From positions 868,001-932,000 of the forward strand of contig NZ_JACFXW010000001.1 of the NCBI RefSeq assembly GCF_014158035.1: a stretch of DNA of 64,000 nucleotides, given 5' to 3'. A program made the position numbers and the translations under genes. This document shows, in pieces, positions 26,655-36,612 of the stretch. The notes under the pieces are model-generated. The model was not told where the DNA came from and did not search any database. It worked only from the letters and a program-made list of their open reading frames with translations. This stretch comes from Rhizobium sp. G21 (GTDB lineage Bacteria; Pseudomonadota; Alphaproteobacteria; Rhizobiales; Rhizobiaceae). Positions within the stretch are counted from its first letter, which is position 1; every line of letters starts with the position of its first letter.

Positions 26655-27581
26655 ATGGCCCCCATCAAGCTCGCAATCGTCGGCGTCGGTAAAATCGTGC
26701 GCGACCAGCATCTTCCGGCGATCGCCGGGAACGCAGACTTCGCTTTGGTCGCCACCGCCAGCCGTCACGGGACGGTGGACGGCGTGCCGTCTTACAAATC
26801 GATCGAAGAAATGCTCGCGGCGATGCCGGAGATCGAGGCGGTGTCGCTCTGCATGCCGCCGCAGTTTCGCTACGAGGCGGCGCTGACCGCGCTCAACGCC
26901 GGCAAGCACGTCTTCCTCGAGAAGCCTCCGGGCGCGACCATTTCCGAAGTGGAAGATCTGAAGCGCATCGCCGAAGCAAAGGGCGTATCGCTGTTCGCCA
27001 GCTGGCATTCGCGCTATGCGCCGGCCGTAGAGGCCGCGAAGGAGTTCCTCGCCGCCTCGCCGCTGAAGAAGCTGTTCATCAACTGGAAGGAAGACGTCCG
27101 CCATTGGCATCCGGGCCAGGCCTGGATCTGGGAGCCGGGCGGCCTCGGCGTTTTCGATCCCGGCATCAACGCGCTGTCGATCCTGACGCACATCCTGCCG
27201 AAGCCGGTGTTCATCACCGAGGCAGAGCTGGAATTTCCGGAAAATCGCGCCGCCCCCATCGCCGCCAGCATGCGCTTCTCCAACGCCGACAAGCCCGATG
27301 TGTCGGCCGAGTTCGACTGGCGCCAGACCGGCCCACAGAGCTGGGACATCGAGGCCGAAACCGAAGCCGGCAAGATGCGGCTGGCGGACGGCGGCGGCAA
27401 GCTGTTCATCGACGGCGCGCTCGCCTTCGAAGGGCCGATCATGGAATATCCCAATCTCTACGCGCGCTTCGCCGAGATCATCAAGGTTGGCGTCAGCGAT
27501 TGCGATATCGCGCCGCTGACCCATGTCGCCGACGCCTTCATGCTGGGCCGCCGCAAGATCGTCGACGCCTTTCACGATTGA
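26655..27581 (+). CDS. Gfo/Idh/MocA oxidoreductase, probably galactose 1-dehydrogenase-like
   Basis: A 308-residue NAD(P)-dependent oxidoreductase. The Rossmann fold begins IKLAIVGVGKIVRDQHLPAI, and the catalytic EKPPG (Lys in the VFLEKPPGAT block) is present. The C-terminal domain carries WEPGGLGVFDPGINALSIL. The closest functional pattern I know is D-galactose/L-arabinose 1-dehydrogenase, but no sugar genes are adjacent. ATG 26655 is chosen because the upstream in-frame extension is not conserved in style. Confidence 0.8.
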   Translation: MAPIKLAIVGVGKIVRDQHLPAIAGNADFALVATASRHGTVDGVPSYKSIEEMLAAMPEIEAVSLCMPPQFRYEAALTALNAGKHVFLEKPPGATISEVEDLKRIAEAKGVSLFASWHSRYAPAVEAAKEFLAASPLKKLFINWKEDVRHWHPGQAWIWEPGGLGVFDPGINALSILTHILPKPVFITEAELEFPENRAAPIAASMRFSNADKPDVSAEFDWRQTGPQSWDIEAETEAGKMRLADGGGKLFIDGALAFEGPIMEYPNLYARFAEIIKVGVSDCDIAPLTHVADAFMLGRRKIVDAFHD

Positions 27582-27588
27582 TCGGAAG

Positions 27589-27615
27589 CGCCCCGGATCG
27601 GCTCGAAACGGGGCG
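27589..27615 (+). terminator. Weak terminator-like hairpin after the oxidoreductase
   Basis: CGCCCC (27589-27594) pairs with GGGGCG (27610-27615) around a 15-base loop, followed by TCTTAA. The T-tract is poor. Confidence 0.3.
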
Positions 27616-27680
27616 TCTTAACTGAATGGCAAGGCTTGGGCGTCATCATTGCGCCGGACGATTTTATCCGGAGTGATGTT

Positions 27681-27914
27681 TTGAGCCCTTTGCTGGCACG
27701 CCTGACACGCCGTTTCAGAGGCGCCGCCGCATACGCGGCGACGCTTTTCGGCGCGGACCGCAGCGGCAAGGTCGCGCTCGCTTTCGCCACCAGACCCGGC
27801 GCCTATATTCCCGACGTTCACTCCGACCGCGCCACGCCGTCCGATCTTTTGCTCGCGGCCGGGCTGGCAAAGGTCCTCCAGCAATATCTCGGCTCTGTCC
27901 GGCTGACGCAGTGA
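27681..27914 (+). CDS. Hypothetical small protein upstream of tadE
   Basis: A possible 77-residue protein. GGAG (27670-27673) lies seven bases before a TTG start at 27681, and the stop is seven bases before the tadE ATG. The N-terminus is basic (LARLTRRFRGAAAYAATLFGADRSGK). No domain is recognised. The unusual start codon makes it tentative, although spacing and composition fit a gene cotranscribed with tadE. An upstream TTG at 27636 is an alternative. Confidence 0.4.
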   Translation: MSPLLARLTRRFRGAAAYAATLFGADRSGKVALAFATRPGAYIPDVHSDRATPSDLLLAAGLAKVLQQYLGSVRLTQ

Positions 27915-27921
27915 GGGCGGC

Positions 27922-28431
27922 ATGAGACGATTGCGCGATTATCTTCTCAACAGAAAGGGCAGCGCCGCGATTGAATTCGCGATCCTTGCTCTGCCGTTCA
28001 TCGTCATCATCCTGGCGATCATCGAAATCGCGCTGATGTTCTTCGTCGACTCGGCGCTGGACTCGGCCGTGCACAAGGCCGTCCGGCAGGTGCGCGTCGG
28101 CACGGCGAAATCCGGAAACTGGCAGATCGCCAATTTCAAGACCGCGATCTGCTCGGAGCTTTCCTATTCCTTCTCGTGCTCGAGAGACCTGCTCGTGCGC
28201 GTGTCGGTCATCACGAACATGAGTTCCGTGTCGAAGGTCAACCCGTCCTCGGGCGGCGTGCTGAACGTCACGGAAACCTTCAACATCGGCAATGCCGGCG
28301 ATTACGTGCTGGTGCAGGCCTTCCTGCCCTGGGACCCCACGCTCAAACTCTACACCTTCGCGTCCGGCCGCCTCAATGACGGGCGTTACGTGCTCGGCGC
28401 CGCCGACCTGTTCAAAAACGAGCCCTTCTGA
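27922..28431 (+). CDS. TadE-like pseudopilin protein
   Basis: A 169-residue protein with the TadE layout: a basic N-terminus (LLNRKGSAAIEFAILALPFIVI) where Glu follows a Ser-Ala-Ala-Ile motif at the start of a single long membrane helix, then a periplasmic domain with a Cys pair (AICSELSYSFSCS). TadE-type minor pseudopilins work with the Flp/Tad secretion ATPase. Its stop overlaps the ATG of the next TadE-like gene (TGATG). Confidence 0.85.
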   Translation: MRRLRDYLLNRKGSAAIEFAILALPFIVIILAIIEIALMFFVDSALDSAVHKAVRQVRVGTAKSGNWQIANFKTAICSELSYSFSCSRDLLVRVSVITNMSSVSKVNPSSGGVLNVTETFNIGNAGDYVLVQAFLPWDPTLKLYTFASGRLNDGRYVLGAADLFKNEPF

Positions 28432-29006
28432 TGACGGATCCGCGACCGAAGAAGACAATCCGCTCGTCGATCCGGCGCTTCGGCAAGGATCGCTCCGGCG
28501 TCTCCGCGATCGAATTCGTGCTCATCTTTCCGATTCTCGTCGCATTGCTCGCCGGCACCGTCGATTTCGGCCAGGCGCTGATGGTGTCGCGCAAGATGAA
28601 CCAGATCGTCTCGACCCTGGGCGACATGATCGCTCAGAAATCGGCCTGGACGACGTCGGAAGCCAACGCCATCATCACCGGCACGACCACGATCATCCTG
28701 CCGTTTTCGACCACCAACCTCAAGATCAAGCTTGCCGTGGTCGACGTCGCCTCGGATTTGTCGACCAAGGTCAATTGGGGTCTCGCTTATCAGGACACCA
28801 AGCCGGCCGCCAACAGCGCCTCGCCGGTGACCGTTCCGTCAACGATCGCCCAATCGGGCGTGCAACTGGTGACCGTGGTGGCCAGTTATGACCTGACGAC
28901 GCCGTTCTCCACCCTGTTGCAGCCCGTGACCGGCGTTTCGACCTATCACTACAGCAAGACCTACATCATGCGGCCGCGCGTAAAGGACACGATTACGCTG
29001 GATTGA
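28431..29006 (+). CDS. Second TadE-like pseudopilin protein
   Basis: A 191-residue protein with the same architecture: a basic start, GVSAIEFVLIFPILVALLAGTVDFG as the cleavage/helix segment, and a periplasmic domain (KLAVVDVASDLSTKVNWGLAYQ). It differs from the first in lacking the Cys pair. The one-base overlap with the preceding gene implies coupled translation. No tadA, tadB, tadC, rcpA or flp gene is in the window. Confidence 0.85.
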   Translation: MTDPRPKKTIRSSIRRFGKDRSGVSAIEFVLIFPILVALLAGTVDFGQALMVSRKMNQIVSTLGDMIAQKSAWTTSEANAIITGTTTIILPFSTTNLKIKLAVVDVASDLSTKVNWGLAYQDTKPAANSASPVTVPSTIAQSGVQLVTVVASYDLTTPFSTLLQPVTGVSTYHYSKTYIMRPRVKDTITLD

Positions 29007-29018
29007 CCGGCGGTCGCG

Positions 29019-29465
29019 TCAGGCCTTCTTTTCCCAGCGACCATCGTTGTTCTGCTGCCAGTAAGACAGTTGCCCGCCCCCGGCCTTCAGCCGCTTCCAC
29101 TGGGCGCGCGCCTGCGCGAGTTGCGCCTCGTCATGGCCGTCGAACATCAGCACCAGCCTTTCGTAGCCGGCGATGTCGTCCGGCGCTGCGCCATCGACAT
29201 AGAAACGGATATGGGCGCCGTTGGGATTGCCGTCGGTGGAGGTGATGAGAATCGGCTGTTCATCGGCCATCTCCTCCGATGCGAGGCCGTGCGGCAGAAA
29301 ACTGTCCGCGCGATAGGTCCAGAGATGCGCGTCGAGCGCCGCTTCCCGCTCGACGCCCGTCGTCTGCACGGCGATGCGCCATTTGCGCTCGAGGCTTTTT
29401 TCGAGCAGAGGCGGAAGCGCGTCCTCCATCCTGGTCTCGGTGAGATGATAGAACAGAATATCCAC
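29019..29465 (-). CDS. holC: DNA polymerase III chi subunit
   Basis: A 148-residue protein matching HolC: N-terminal DILFYHLTETRMEDALPPLLEKSLERKWR, the HLWTYRADSFLPHG block and YERLVLMFDG. Chi connects the clamp loader to single-stranded DNA-binding protein. It lies 23 bases downstream of pepA, the usual order in alphaproteobacteria. Confidence 0.93.
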   Translation of the reverse strand: MDILFYHLTETRMEDALPPLLEKSLERKWRIAVQTTGVEREAALDAHLWTYRADSFLPHGLASEEMADEQPILITSTDGNPNGAHIRFYVDGAAPDDIAGYERLVLMFDGHDEAQLAQARAQWKRLKAGGGQLSYWQQNNDGRWEKKA

Positions 29466-29488
29466 GCGCCCGCCCCGCTGTTGACCGA

Positions 29489-30987
29489 TCAGGCTTCGTA
29501 ATAGGCCCTGACGAGTTCGTCCAGCAACCGCACGCCGTAGCCCGACGCCCAGGACTGGTTGATTTCGTCCGACGGCGCGCCCATCGCGGTCGAGGCGATG
29601 TCGAGATGCGCCCAGGGCGTGGAGCCGACGAAGCGCTTCAGGAACTGCGCCGCCGTGATGGCTCCGGCCTGGCGGCTGCCGCCGGTGTTCTTCATGTCGG
29701 CGAAACGGCTGTCGATCATCTTGTCATATTCGCGGCCGAGCGGCATGCGCCACAGGCGTTCGCCGGTATTGATCCCGGAGATCAGCAGATTGGCCGCCAG
29801 AGCGTCGTCGTTGCAGAACAGACCGGCGTGATGGGCGCCGAGCGCCACGCCGATGGCGCCGGTGAGGGTCGCGAGGTTGATCATGAAAGCCGGCTTGAAA
29901 CGTTGATTGGCGTACCAGAGCGCGTCGCAGAGCACGAGGCGGCCTTCGGCGTCGGTGTTGATCACCTCGATCGTCTGGCCCGACATGGATTTGACGATAT
30001 CGCCGGGCCGCTGGGCGTTGCCGTCCGGCATATTCTCGACGAGACCGATGACGCCGACGACATTCACCTTGGCCTTCCGCGCGGCGAGCGTATGCATCAG
30101 GCCGGTGACGGCGGCGGCGCCGCCCATGTCGCCCTTCATGTCCTCCATGCCGGCGGCCGGCTTGATCGAAATGCCGCCGGTGTCGAAAACGACGCCCTTG
30201 CCGATGAAGGCATAGGTCTTGTCTTTGGGCTTGGCGCCTTCCACTGCATCACCACCAGACGCGGGGGACGCACCGAGCCCTGCGCCACGCCGAGCAGCGC
30301 GCCCATGCCGAGCTTGCGCATGTCCTTCTCGGTGAGGATCTCGATCTCGACGCCGAGTTTTTCGAGTTCTTCGGCCTTGGCGGCGAATTCCTCCGGCCCG
30401 AGCACATTGGCCGGCTCGTTGACGAGGTCGCGCGCGAGGATGACGCCGCCGGCCACGGCTTCGGTCGTCTCGAGGGCCTTCTTGGCGGCCGAATGCGCGG
30501 CCGTCACCAGCGTGACCTTGGCCGACTTGTCGCCGTCGCCGTTGTCCTCGGAGTCGTCCTTCTTGGTCTTGTAACGATCGAAACGATAGGCGCGCAGCAT
30601 CATGCCGAGCGCGAAATCGGCGGCGTTCTTGGCCGTCGTATCGTGATCGGGAACGTCGAGGAAGACGCTCGCCTTCTCGACGCCGGAAAGCGCCGCGGCG
30701 ACGACGCCGCCGGCCTTCATCCAATCCTGCGCGCCGAATTCCTGCCTGGCGCCCAGGCCGATCACCATGAGACGGTCGGCCGCCGACCCTTCGGGCGCGA
30801 GCAGATCGAGCTTGCCGAATTTCTTGCCCTTGAAGCGCGCGGTCCTGGAAGCCTTGGAGATCACTCCGGAAGGGTCGAGATCCTCAGGCGCGGACGTCGG
30901 CCCGTCATCCGAAAACCTCAGAACGACAGCGACGCCGCCCGCGATCTTGGCCGAGCGGGAGAAGGAGAATTCGAAACGCGAAGACAT
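29489..30987 (-). CDS. pepA: Leucyl aminopeptidase PepA (frameshifted)
   Basis: A cytosolic dizinc exopeptidase of about 499 residues. The N-terminal domain (macro-domain-like) precedes the catalytic domain. The catalytic part has [15 protein letters not shown], with Lys and Asp metal ligands, [10 protein letters not shown], and the family signature [10 protein letters not shown]. One base is missing near GCGCCTTCC (30234-30242); adding it joins LVVMQWKG to [10 protein letters not shown]. The start at ATG 30987 (MSSRFEF) follows GAAAGGTG, better than the GTG nine bases upstream. holC follows. Confidence 0.93.
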
Positions 30988-31125
30988 TCGCAGCACCTTT
31001 CAAGACGATTATCGATTCTGATCTTGGACAAGGCGATCCGCAATGCAAGCATAACCCTCCCCCGCCTGTCATATTCGTGTTACTAATTTTCATGATCTTC
31101 GTGCGTGAACCGGGTTCCATGGCTC

Positions 31126-31875
31126 ATGACGGCTGAAGACTACGAAAGAAGCGCTCTGTCCTACACCATGCTCGCCCTCGTGGCGGCAACGGTGACGCTC
31201 GGCGTCTTCCAGGCTTTTCCCCAATTGGATCTCGCGACCGCAAAGCTTTTCTGCCACGCCTATGCGGCGGGGGACCTTTCGGCGAATGGCCGTTACTGCC
31301 CCGGCTTCCCCGCTCAGGGCGACGCGCGCGTGATCGTGATCCGCAAGATCCTGTTCTACCTTCCGCCCCTCATCGCCACCCTCTTCGCGCTCGACATCGT
31401 CTATCGCTGGGCGGTCACGCCGCCCTGGCTCTGTCGCGGCTTCAGGCGGGAGGCGCTGGCGGTCCTGGCGTATCTCGCCGGCCCCATCGCCGTCGTCAAC
31501 GGCATATTCAAGGAATATTCCGGCCGCCCGCGCCCCTACGAAACAAATCTGTTCGGCGGCGAACTGCATTTCGTCCCGGTGGCCGATTTCACCGGCGCCT
31601 GTTCCAGCAACTGTTCTTTCGTCTCCGGCGAAGCTGCGGCCGCCGGCTGGCTGATGGGCGTCGCCCTGCTCCTTGCGCCGCGCCGTCCCCGTCTGTGCCG
31701 GGGATTGATCGCCGCATCGCTGATCACGCCGATTTTCCGCCTGGCGATGGGCGGTCACTACCTGTCCGACGTGCTGCTCGGCTGGCTTTTCGGCGCCGTC
31801 TCGCTGCCCCTGATGATCCTCGCCTACGCCTCCATCCGGAGCGCTCTCGTGCAAGTGATCAAAAGCCGGACTTGA
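31126..31875 (+). CDS. PAP2-family phosphatase, membrane-bound
   Basis: This protein of about 249 residues has six or so hydrophobic segments and the three PAP2 motifs: KEYSGRPRP (K-x6-R-P), FVSGEAAA (a PSGH-like motif with Glu in place of His), and FRLAMGGHYLSDVLLG (S-R-x5-H-x3-D-like). It could dephosphorylate undecaprenyl pyrophosphate, lipid A or phosphatidate. The PSGH histidine is replaced by Glu, which is unusual and may affect activity. It lies between divergent pepA and lptF. Confidence 0.78.
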   Translation: MTAEDYERSALSYTMLALVAATVTLGVFQAFPQLDLATAKLFCHAYAAGDLSANGRYCPGFPAQGDARVIVIRKILFYLPPLIATLFALDIVYRWAVTPPWLCRGFRREALAVLAYLAGPIAVVNGIFKEYSGRPRPYETNLFGGELHFVPVADFTGACSSNCSFVSGEAAAAGWLMGVALLLAPRRPRLCRGLIAASLITPIFRLAMGGHYLSDVLLGWLFGAVSLPLMILAYASIRSALVQVIKSRT

Positions 31876-31951
31876 TCGGCCCTGTCAAAAGTGCGAAATC
31901 GCTGGGCCGGGGTCCGCGTGGAGCCCAAGAAAACAGTCATGCGGATCCTGG

Positions 31952-33115
31952 ATGTATCTGATCGAGACCTACATCTTCGGGCGAGTGTTTCGGATGTTCC
32001 TGTCCGCGCTTGCGCCCGTTCTGGCCATCATCTGGGCCACACAGGTGCTGGGACGCATCAATCTGGTCACCGACAGCGGCCAGTCGATCGGCTCCTTCGC
32101 CCTGCTCGCCTCCTATATCCTGCCCAACATCATCCCGGTGGTGTTGCCTTTCGCCGTGATCATCGCGGTCGCGCAGACCTTCCACGCGATGAACAATGAT
32201 TCGGAACTGCCGGTTCTCGACGCCGCCGGCATGCCGCGACGCTATCTCTATCGACCGGTGCTGGTGCTGACGTCGCTTCTCTGCCTCGTCTCCTTCTCGA
32301 TCGACAATTTCGTCGAACCGGTCACGCGACTCGGTATGCGCAAGACGATCGCCGCCACCTATGCGGACCTGCTGTCGTCGGTCATCGAAGAAAAGGCCTT
32401 TCGCAAGATCGACGACGGTCTCTATGTGCAGATCTCCGAACGCGTAAAGGGCCGCGTGCTGCGCGGGCTGTTCGTGGCGGACTCGCGCGATCCCCGTTAC
32501 GAGATGCTCTATTACGCGCGCGAAGGCGCGGTCGATCCCAAAGGCGGCACGCTGATCATGAAGGACGGCGAGATCCACCGGAAAGCGCCGACCGGAAGCG
32601 TCTCGATCATCCATTTCGATTCCTATTCCTTCGATCTGTCCGACCTGTCGGAATCCAAGGGCGAGGCCAAGCTGCGGGCTGCGGATCGCGATCTGCCCTA
32701 CCTGCTGAACCCCGACGTCGACGACGCCGACTACAAGGACGATCCTCTGAGCTATCGCGCCGAGCTGCATCGCCGGCTGACGGACTGGTTCTACCCGGTC
32801 ACCTTCGCGCTGATGGCGCTGGCGCTGGCGGGCAGCGCCCATTCTCATCGCGAGCGCAAGGTGCATCCGCTGCTGCCGGCGCTTGTCTTCGCCTTCGCAT
32901 TTCGATGGGGCGCCTTCTATTTCGCCAACCGGATCGAAAACGGCGCTGAGCCCTGGCAGCTCTATGCGTTCGCCGGCTCGATCACCGTCATCCTGATTCT
33001 GGTGATCATGCGTTCCGGCCGCCGGCTCGGACGCCGCGGCTCGTTGATCGACGGATGCGAAACGGTCATGCGCAAACATTTCCGCCGCGGCGGCGCGGAG
33101 GGAACATCGGCATGA
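31952..33115 (+). CDS. lptF: LPS export permease LptF
   Basis: A 387-residue inner-membrane permease of the YjgP/YjgQ family. It has three N-terminal membrane helices (MFLSALAPVLAIIWATQVLG, ASYILPNIIPVVLPFAVIIAV, PVLVLTSLLCLVSFSID), a large periplasmic beta-jellyroll, and three C-terminal helices. LptF pairs with LptG and LptB2 to lift LPS from the inner membrane. It overlaps lptG by four bases (ATGA). Confidence 0.95.
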   Translation: MYLIETYIFGRVFRMFLSALAPVLAIIWATQVLGRINLVTDSGQSIGSFALLASYILPNIIPVVLPFAVIIAVAQTFHAMNNDSELPVLDAAGMPRRYLYRPVLVLTSLLCLVSFSIDNFVEPVTRLGMRKTIAATYADLLSSVIEEKAFRKIDDGLYVQISERVKGRVLRGLFVADSRDPRYEMLYYAREGAVDPKGGTLIMKDGEIHRKAPTGSVSIIHFDSYSFDLSDLSESKGEAKLRAADRDLPYLLNPDVDDADYKDDPLSYRAELHRRLTDWFYPVTFALMALALAGSAHSHRERKVHPLLPALVFAFAFRWGAFYFANRIENGAEPWQLYAFAGSITVILILVIMRSGRRLGRRGSLIDGCETVMRKHFRRGGAEGTSA

Positions 33116-34199
33116 CCAACGGCACCCTGTTCCGCTATTTCCTGAAGCGGCATCTGGCCACGATCATGTGGTTCCTGCTCGGCATCGCCGCCCTCGTCTT
33201 CCTGCTGGATTTCGTGGAGAATTCCGGCCTCAGGGGAGCGTTCCCGGCTTCACGCTCATCGACGCGCTTTTCCTCACCTTGATCCGCGTGCCCTCCATCC
33301 TGCAGCAGACCATCCCCTTCGTAATGCTGCTCGCCGGCATGACGACGCTGGTCGCGCTCAATCGCCGGCAGGAAATGGTCGTCACCCGCGCGGCTGGCGT
33401 CTCCGTCTGGCAGTTCATGACGCCCTTCATCACGGGCGCCTTGATCACCGGGCTCCTGGCGATCTTCGCGCTCAATCCGATCGCGGCGGCCGGCATGCGC
33501 ATGGCGGAAGACATCGAATCGGCCGCCAAGGCCGCCAAGCATCTCAACCGCAAGACCCAGATCATTCCCTGGCTGCGGCAAATCACGGCGGACGACGACG
33601 TGATCATCGGCGCGGTGACGGTGGAGGAGCGCGGCACGCTGCTCCTCGACCCGGTCTTCATCCACTTCGGCGCCGATCGGCGAATCGTGCTTCGACAAGA
33701 CGCCGCGAGCGCAAGATTGAAAGATGGTTACTGGCTGCTTAACAAGGTTTCGGAAACCCGGCCGGGGCAAATACCGGTTGTTCTCGAAACGGCGCGGGTC
33801 AATACCAATTTGAAACAGGAATTCATCCAGCAGCGCATGGCGCGTCCGGAAACCGTTAGTTTTCTTGGGCTTCCGCGCCAAATCGAGGCAGCGAAATCCT
33901 TCGGCGTCTCAACCAATGCGCTAGAAACGCAGTTTCATTCGCTGCTTTCCTTGCCTTTCCTCATGGTGGCGATGACGCTCATTTCGGCAACAGTTTCATT
34001 GAAATTCTCTAGGTTTAACCAAAGCCAGAGCATGATTTTCGGTGGCGTGATGGCAGGCTTCGTGCTTTATGTCGTCTCCGTGCTTGTGAAGGCGTTTGGA
34101 AGCAGCGGCGTCGTGCCGCCTTTCGTGGCGGCCTGGGTGCCCGTGGTCGTCGCGCTGTTTCTTGGAACAACGCTTTTGATGCATCAGGAGGATGGTTAG
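33112..34199 (+). CDS. lptG: LPS export permease LptG (frameshifted)
   Basis: A protein of about 362 residues with the same architecture as LptF: LKRHLATIMWFLLGIAALVFLLDFVE as the first helix, then LIRVPSILQQTIPFVMLLAGMTTLVALNRRQEMVVTRAAG (coupling-helix region), a periplasmic domain, and three C-terminal helices. One G is missing at 33243-33247 (CCCGG); adding it joins GLRGAFPG to FTLIDALFL. The stop overlaps the GTG of lptD. The 3' third is less GC-rich than the rest of the operon. Confidence 0.93.
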
Positions 34200-36526
34200 T
34201 GGCGGCAGTCGACCGCAAGGTTATGCGTTGGTTTGGAGCGGCCCTCCTGTCCGGGGTAGCGAGCCTGTGCTTTGGCTTGCCCACGGCGGCCCCCGCCTAT
34301 GCGCAATCGTCGGAAGAGGACAAGAAGCCTCTTCTCTTGACCGCGAATCAGCTCATCTACGACCGCGACCAGAACAAGGTGATCGCCGTCGGCGGCGTGC
34401 AGATCGATTACGGCGGCTATAAGCTGGTCGCCAAGCGCGTCGAATATAACCAGCAGACCAAGCGCGTGATGGCGATCGGCGACATCGAAATGATCGAGCC
34501 GACCGGAAACCGCGTCTATGCCGACAATCTCGACGTCACCGACGACTTCGCCAACGGCTTCATCGATACGATTCGCATCGAAACGACCGACGACACGCGC
34601 CTTGTGGCGCGCAAGGGACGGCGCATAAACGCAGACGAACTAGTGCTGGAAAAGGGCGTCTACACGGCCTGCCAGCCCTGTAAGGATCATCCCGAGAAGC
34701 CGCCTCTCTGGCAGGTCAAGGCCGAACGCGTCATCCAGAACGGCAAGACGCATACGGTGCGGCTTGAAAACGCCCGCTTCGAGCTGTTCGGCAAGCCGAT
34801 CGCCTGGGCGCCGGTGCTCGAACTTCCCGACCCCACGGTGAAGCGGAAATCCGGCTTCCTGTTCCCGCGGATGAGCACGTCGCAGAATCTCGGCTTCGGC
34901 ATGTCCATCCCGTATTACCAGACGATCACGCCGCATATGGATGCGACGCTGACGGTGACGGGCTATACCGCGCAGGGCGCGCTGCTCGACGCCGAAATCC
35001 GCAACCAGTTCAAGCTCGGCCTGCACACGCTGCATATCGCCGGCATCGACCAGATGAATAAAAGCCGGTTCACCGACGGCACGAGCGATGCGCAGGAAAA
35101 GACGCGCCTGGCGGTGTCTTCCAAGGCCGATTTCAGAATCAATCCGCGCTGGGCTTTCGGGTGGGACGCCCTGATCCAGTCGGACAACAACTTCGCCCGC
35201 ACCTATTCCCTGTTCGACGCGGACGAGAACACCCATACCAACCAGGTCTATCTGTCGGGCCTCGGACGCCGCAACTCATTCGACATGCGCGCCTTCTATT
35301 TCGATGTTCAGGACGCCGATCCGGACAGCAAGGATGAGAAGAAGCAGGCGGTCGTGCACCCCGTGCTCGACTACACCTATATCCATCCAGAGCCGATATT
35401 GGGCGGGCAGCTGTCGACGACCGTCAACCTCCAGAGCCTCAGCCGCACGAACACCGACCGCGTGCGCTGGCTCGACGGCGTGGACGTGGCGGATCGGTAC
35501 CAGGGCGTGGCGGGCACGTCGAACCGCTTCACCAGCGAAACCGAATGGAAGCGCACCTTCGTCATTCCAGGGGGCCTGCTGCTGACGCCGCTCCTGGCGG
35601 CGCGCGGCGACGGATTCTATCTCGACACGAACAATGTTCCTTCGAGCTATCCCGGCAATTATTACGACGGATCCGATGCGGGCCGCTCCATGCTGACGGC
35701 CGGCCTTGAAGCCCGCTATCCAATTCTGGCCACCACCGCGAACGCCAGCCATGTGTTCGAACCCATCGCACAGGTCTATGCGCGCCCGGACGAGCGTCTT
35801 GCGGGACGCCTTCCGAACGAAGATTCGCAGAGCTTCGTCTTCGACGCCGCCAACCTTTTCGAGCGCGACAAATTTTCCGGCTATGACCGTGTCGAAGGCG
35901 GCACGCGCGCCAATTACGGCCTTCGCTACACGGGAACGTTCGACAGCGGCTATGTGTTCCGCGGCATCGTCGGACAATCGTATCAGTTGGCCGGAAAAAA
36001 TTCTTTCGCGACCGACGATCTGGTCAACGCGGGGGCGAATTCCGGTCTGGAGACGCGCGCATCCGATCTCGTCGGCGCCATCGGCGTCGAAGCGCCCATG
36101 GGCGTGACGGCGTCCTTCGGCGGTCGTTTCGATCAGAAGGGCCTCGAGATCCAGCGCACGGACTCCACCCTCGGCTACAACAGCAAGAAGCTGCAGACGG
36201 AGCTGACATACACCCAGATCGCCGCACAGCCGAAATACGGATATCCGACCGAGGGGCAGGAAATCCAGTCGACCACCGCCGTGAAGCTCAAGGATTTCTG
36301 GTCCGTCTATGGATCGGCCACCTGGGATCTCAAGGCGAATGTGATCAGCCGCAACACCTTCGGCTTCTCGTATGACGACAGCTGCACGGTGTTCGAGATC
36401 GGCTTCAGCCAGACCCGAGATCCGCAGGACAAGACGGCGAACGACTGGTCGATCGGCGCGCGGCTCAGCTTCCGGACGCTGGGCGACATCAATGTCGGCG
36501 ATTCCAACGCTCCGAAGTTCAATTGA
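34199..36526 (+). CDS. lptD: LPS-assembly outer-membrane protein LptD
   Basis: A 775-residue precursor with a signal peptide ending near PAYAQ. The OstA/LptA-like periplasmic jellyroll follows (LLLTANQLIYDRDQNKVIAVGG, VYADNLDVTDDFANG), and then the large C-terminal beta-barrel. The CQPC pair in the N-domain and the single Cys in DDSCTVFEIGFS near the end could form the intermolecular disulfide network known from LptD. The GTG start overlaps the lptG stop by one base. It partners with LptE to insert LPS in the outer leaflet. Confidence 0.95.
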   Translation: MAAVDRKVMRWFGAALLSGVASLCFGLPTAAPAYAQSSEEDKKPLLLTANQLIYDRDQNKVIAVGGVQIDYGGYKLVAKRVEYNQQTKRVMAIGDIEMIEPTGNRVYADNLDVTDDFANGFIDTIRIETTDDTRLVARKGRRINADELVLEKGVYTACQPCKDHPEKPPLWQVKAERVIQNGKTHTVRLENARFELFGKPIAWAPVLELPDPTVKRKSGFLFPRMSTSQNLGFGMSIPYYQTITPHMDATLTVTGYTAQGALLDAEIRNQFKLGLHTLHIAGIDQMNKSRFTDGTSDAQEKTRLAVSSKADFRINPRWAFGWDALIQSDNNFARTYSLFDADENTHTNQVYLSGLGRRNSFDMRAFYFDVQDADPDSKDEKKQAVVHPVLDYTYIHPEPILGGQLSTTVNLQSLSRTNTDRVRWLDGVDVADRYQGVAGTSNRFTSETEWKRTFVIPGGLLLTPLLAARGDGFYLDTNNVPSSYPGNYYDGSDAGRSMLTAGLEARYPILATTANASHVFEPIAQVYARPDERLAGRLPNEDSQSFVFDAANLFERDKFSGYDRVEGGTRANYGLRYTGTFDSGYVFRGIVGQSYQLAGKNSFATDDLVNAGANSGLETRASDLVGAIGVEAPMGVTASFGGRFDQKGLEIQRTDSTLGYNSKKLQTELTYTQIAAQPKYGYPTEGQEIQSTTAVKLKDFWSVYGSATWDLKANVISRNTFGFSYDDSCTVFEIGFSQTRDPQDKTANDWSIGARLSFRTLGDINVGDSNAPKFN

Positions 36527-36612
36527 CATTGTTTTGCCTCATGGAATGTGCAATTTCATCCTCCCGCAGGAATTGCCGCGAAAGCATGTGGCTCGAGAGG
36601 TGGAGGATGATG

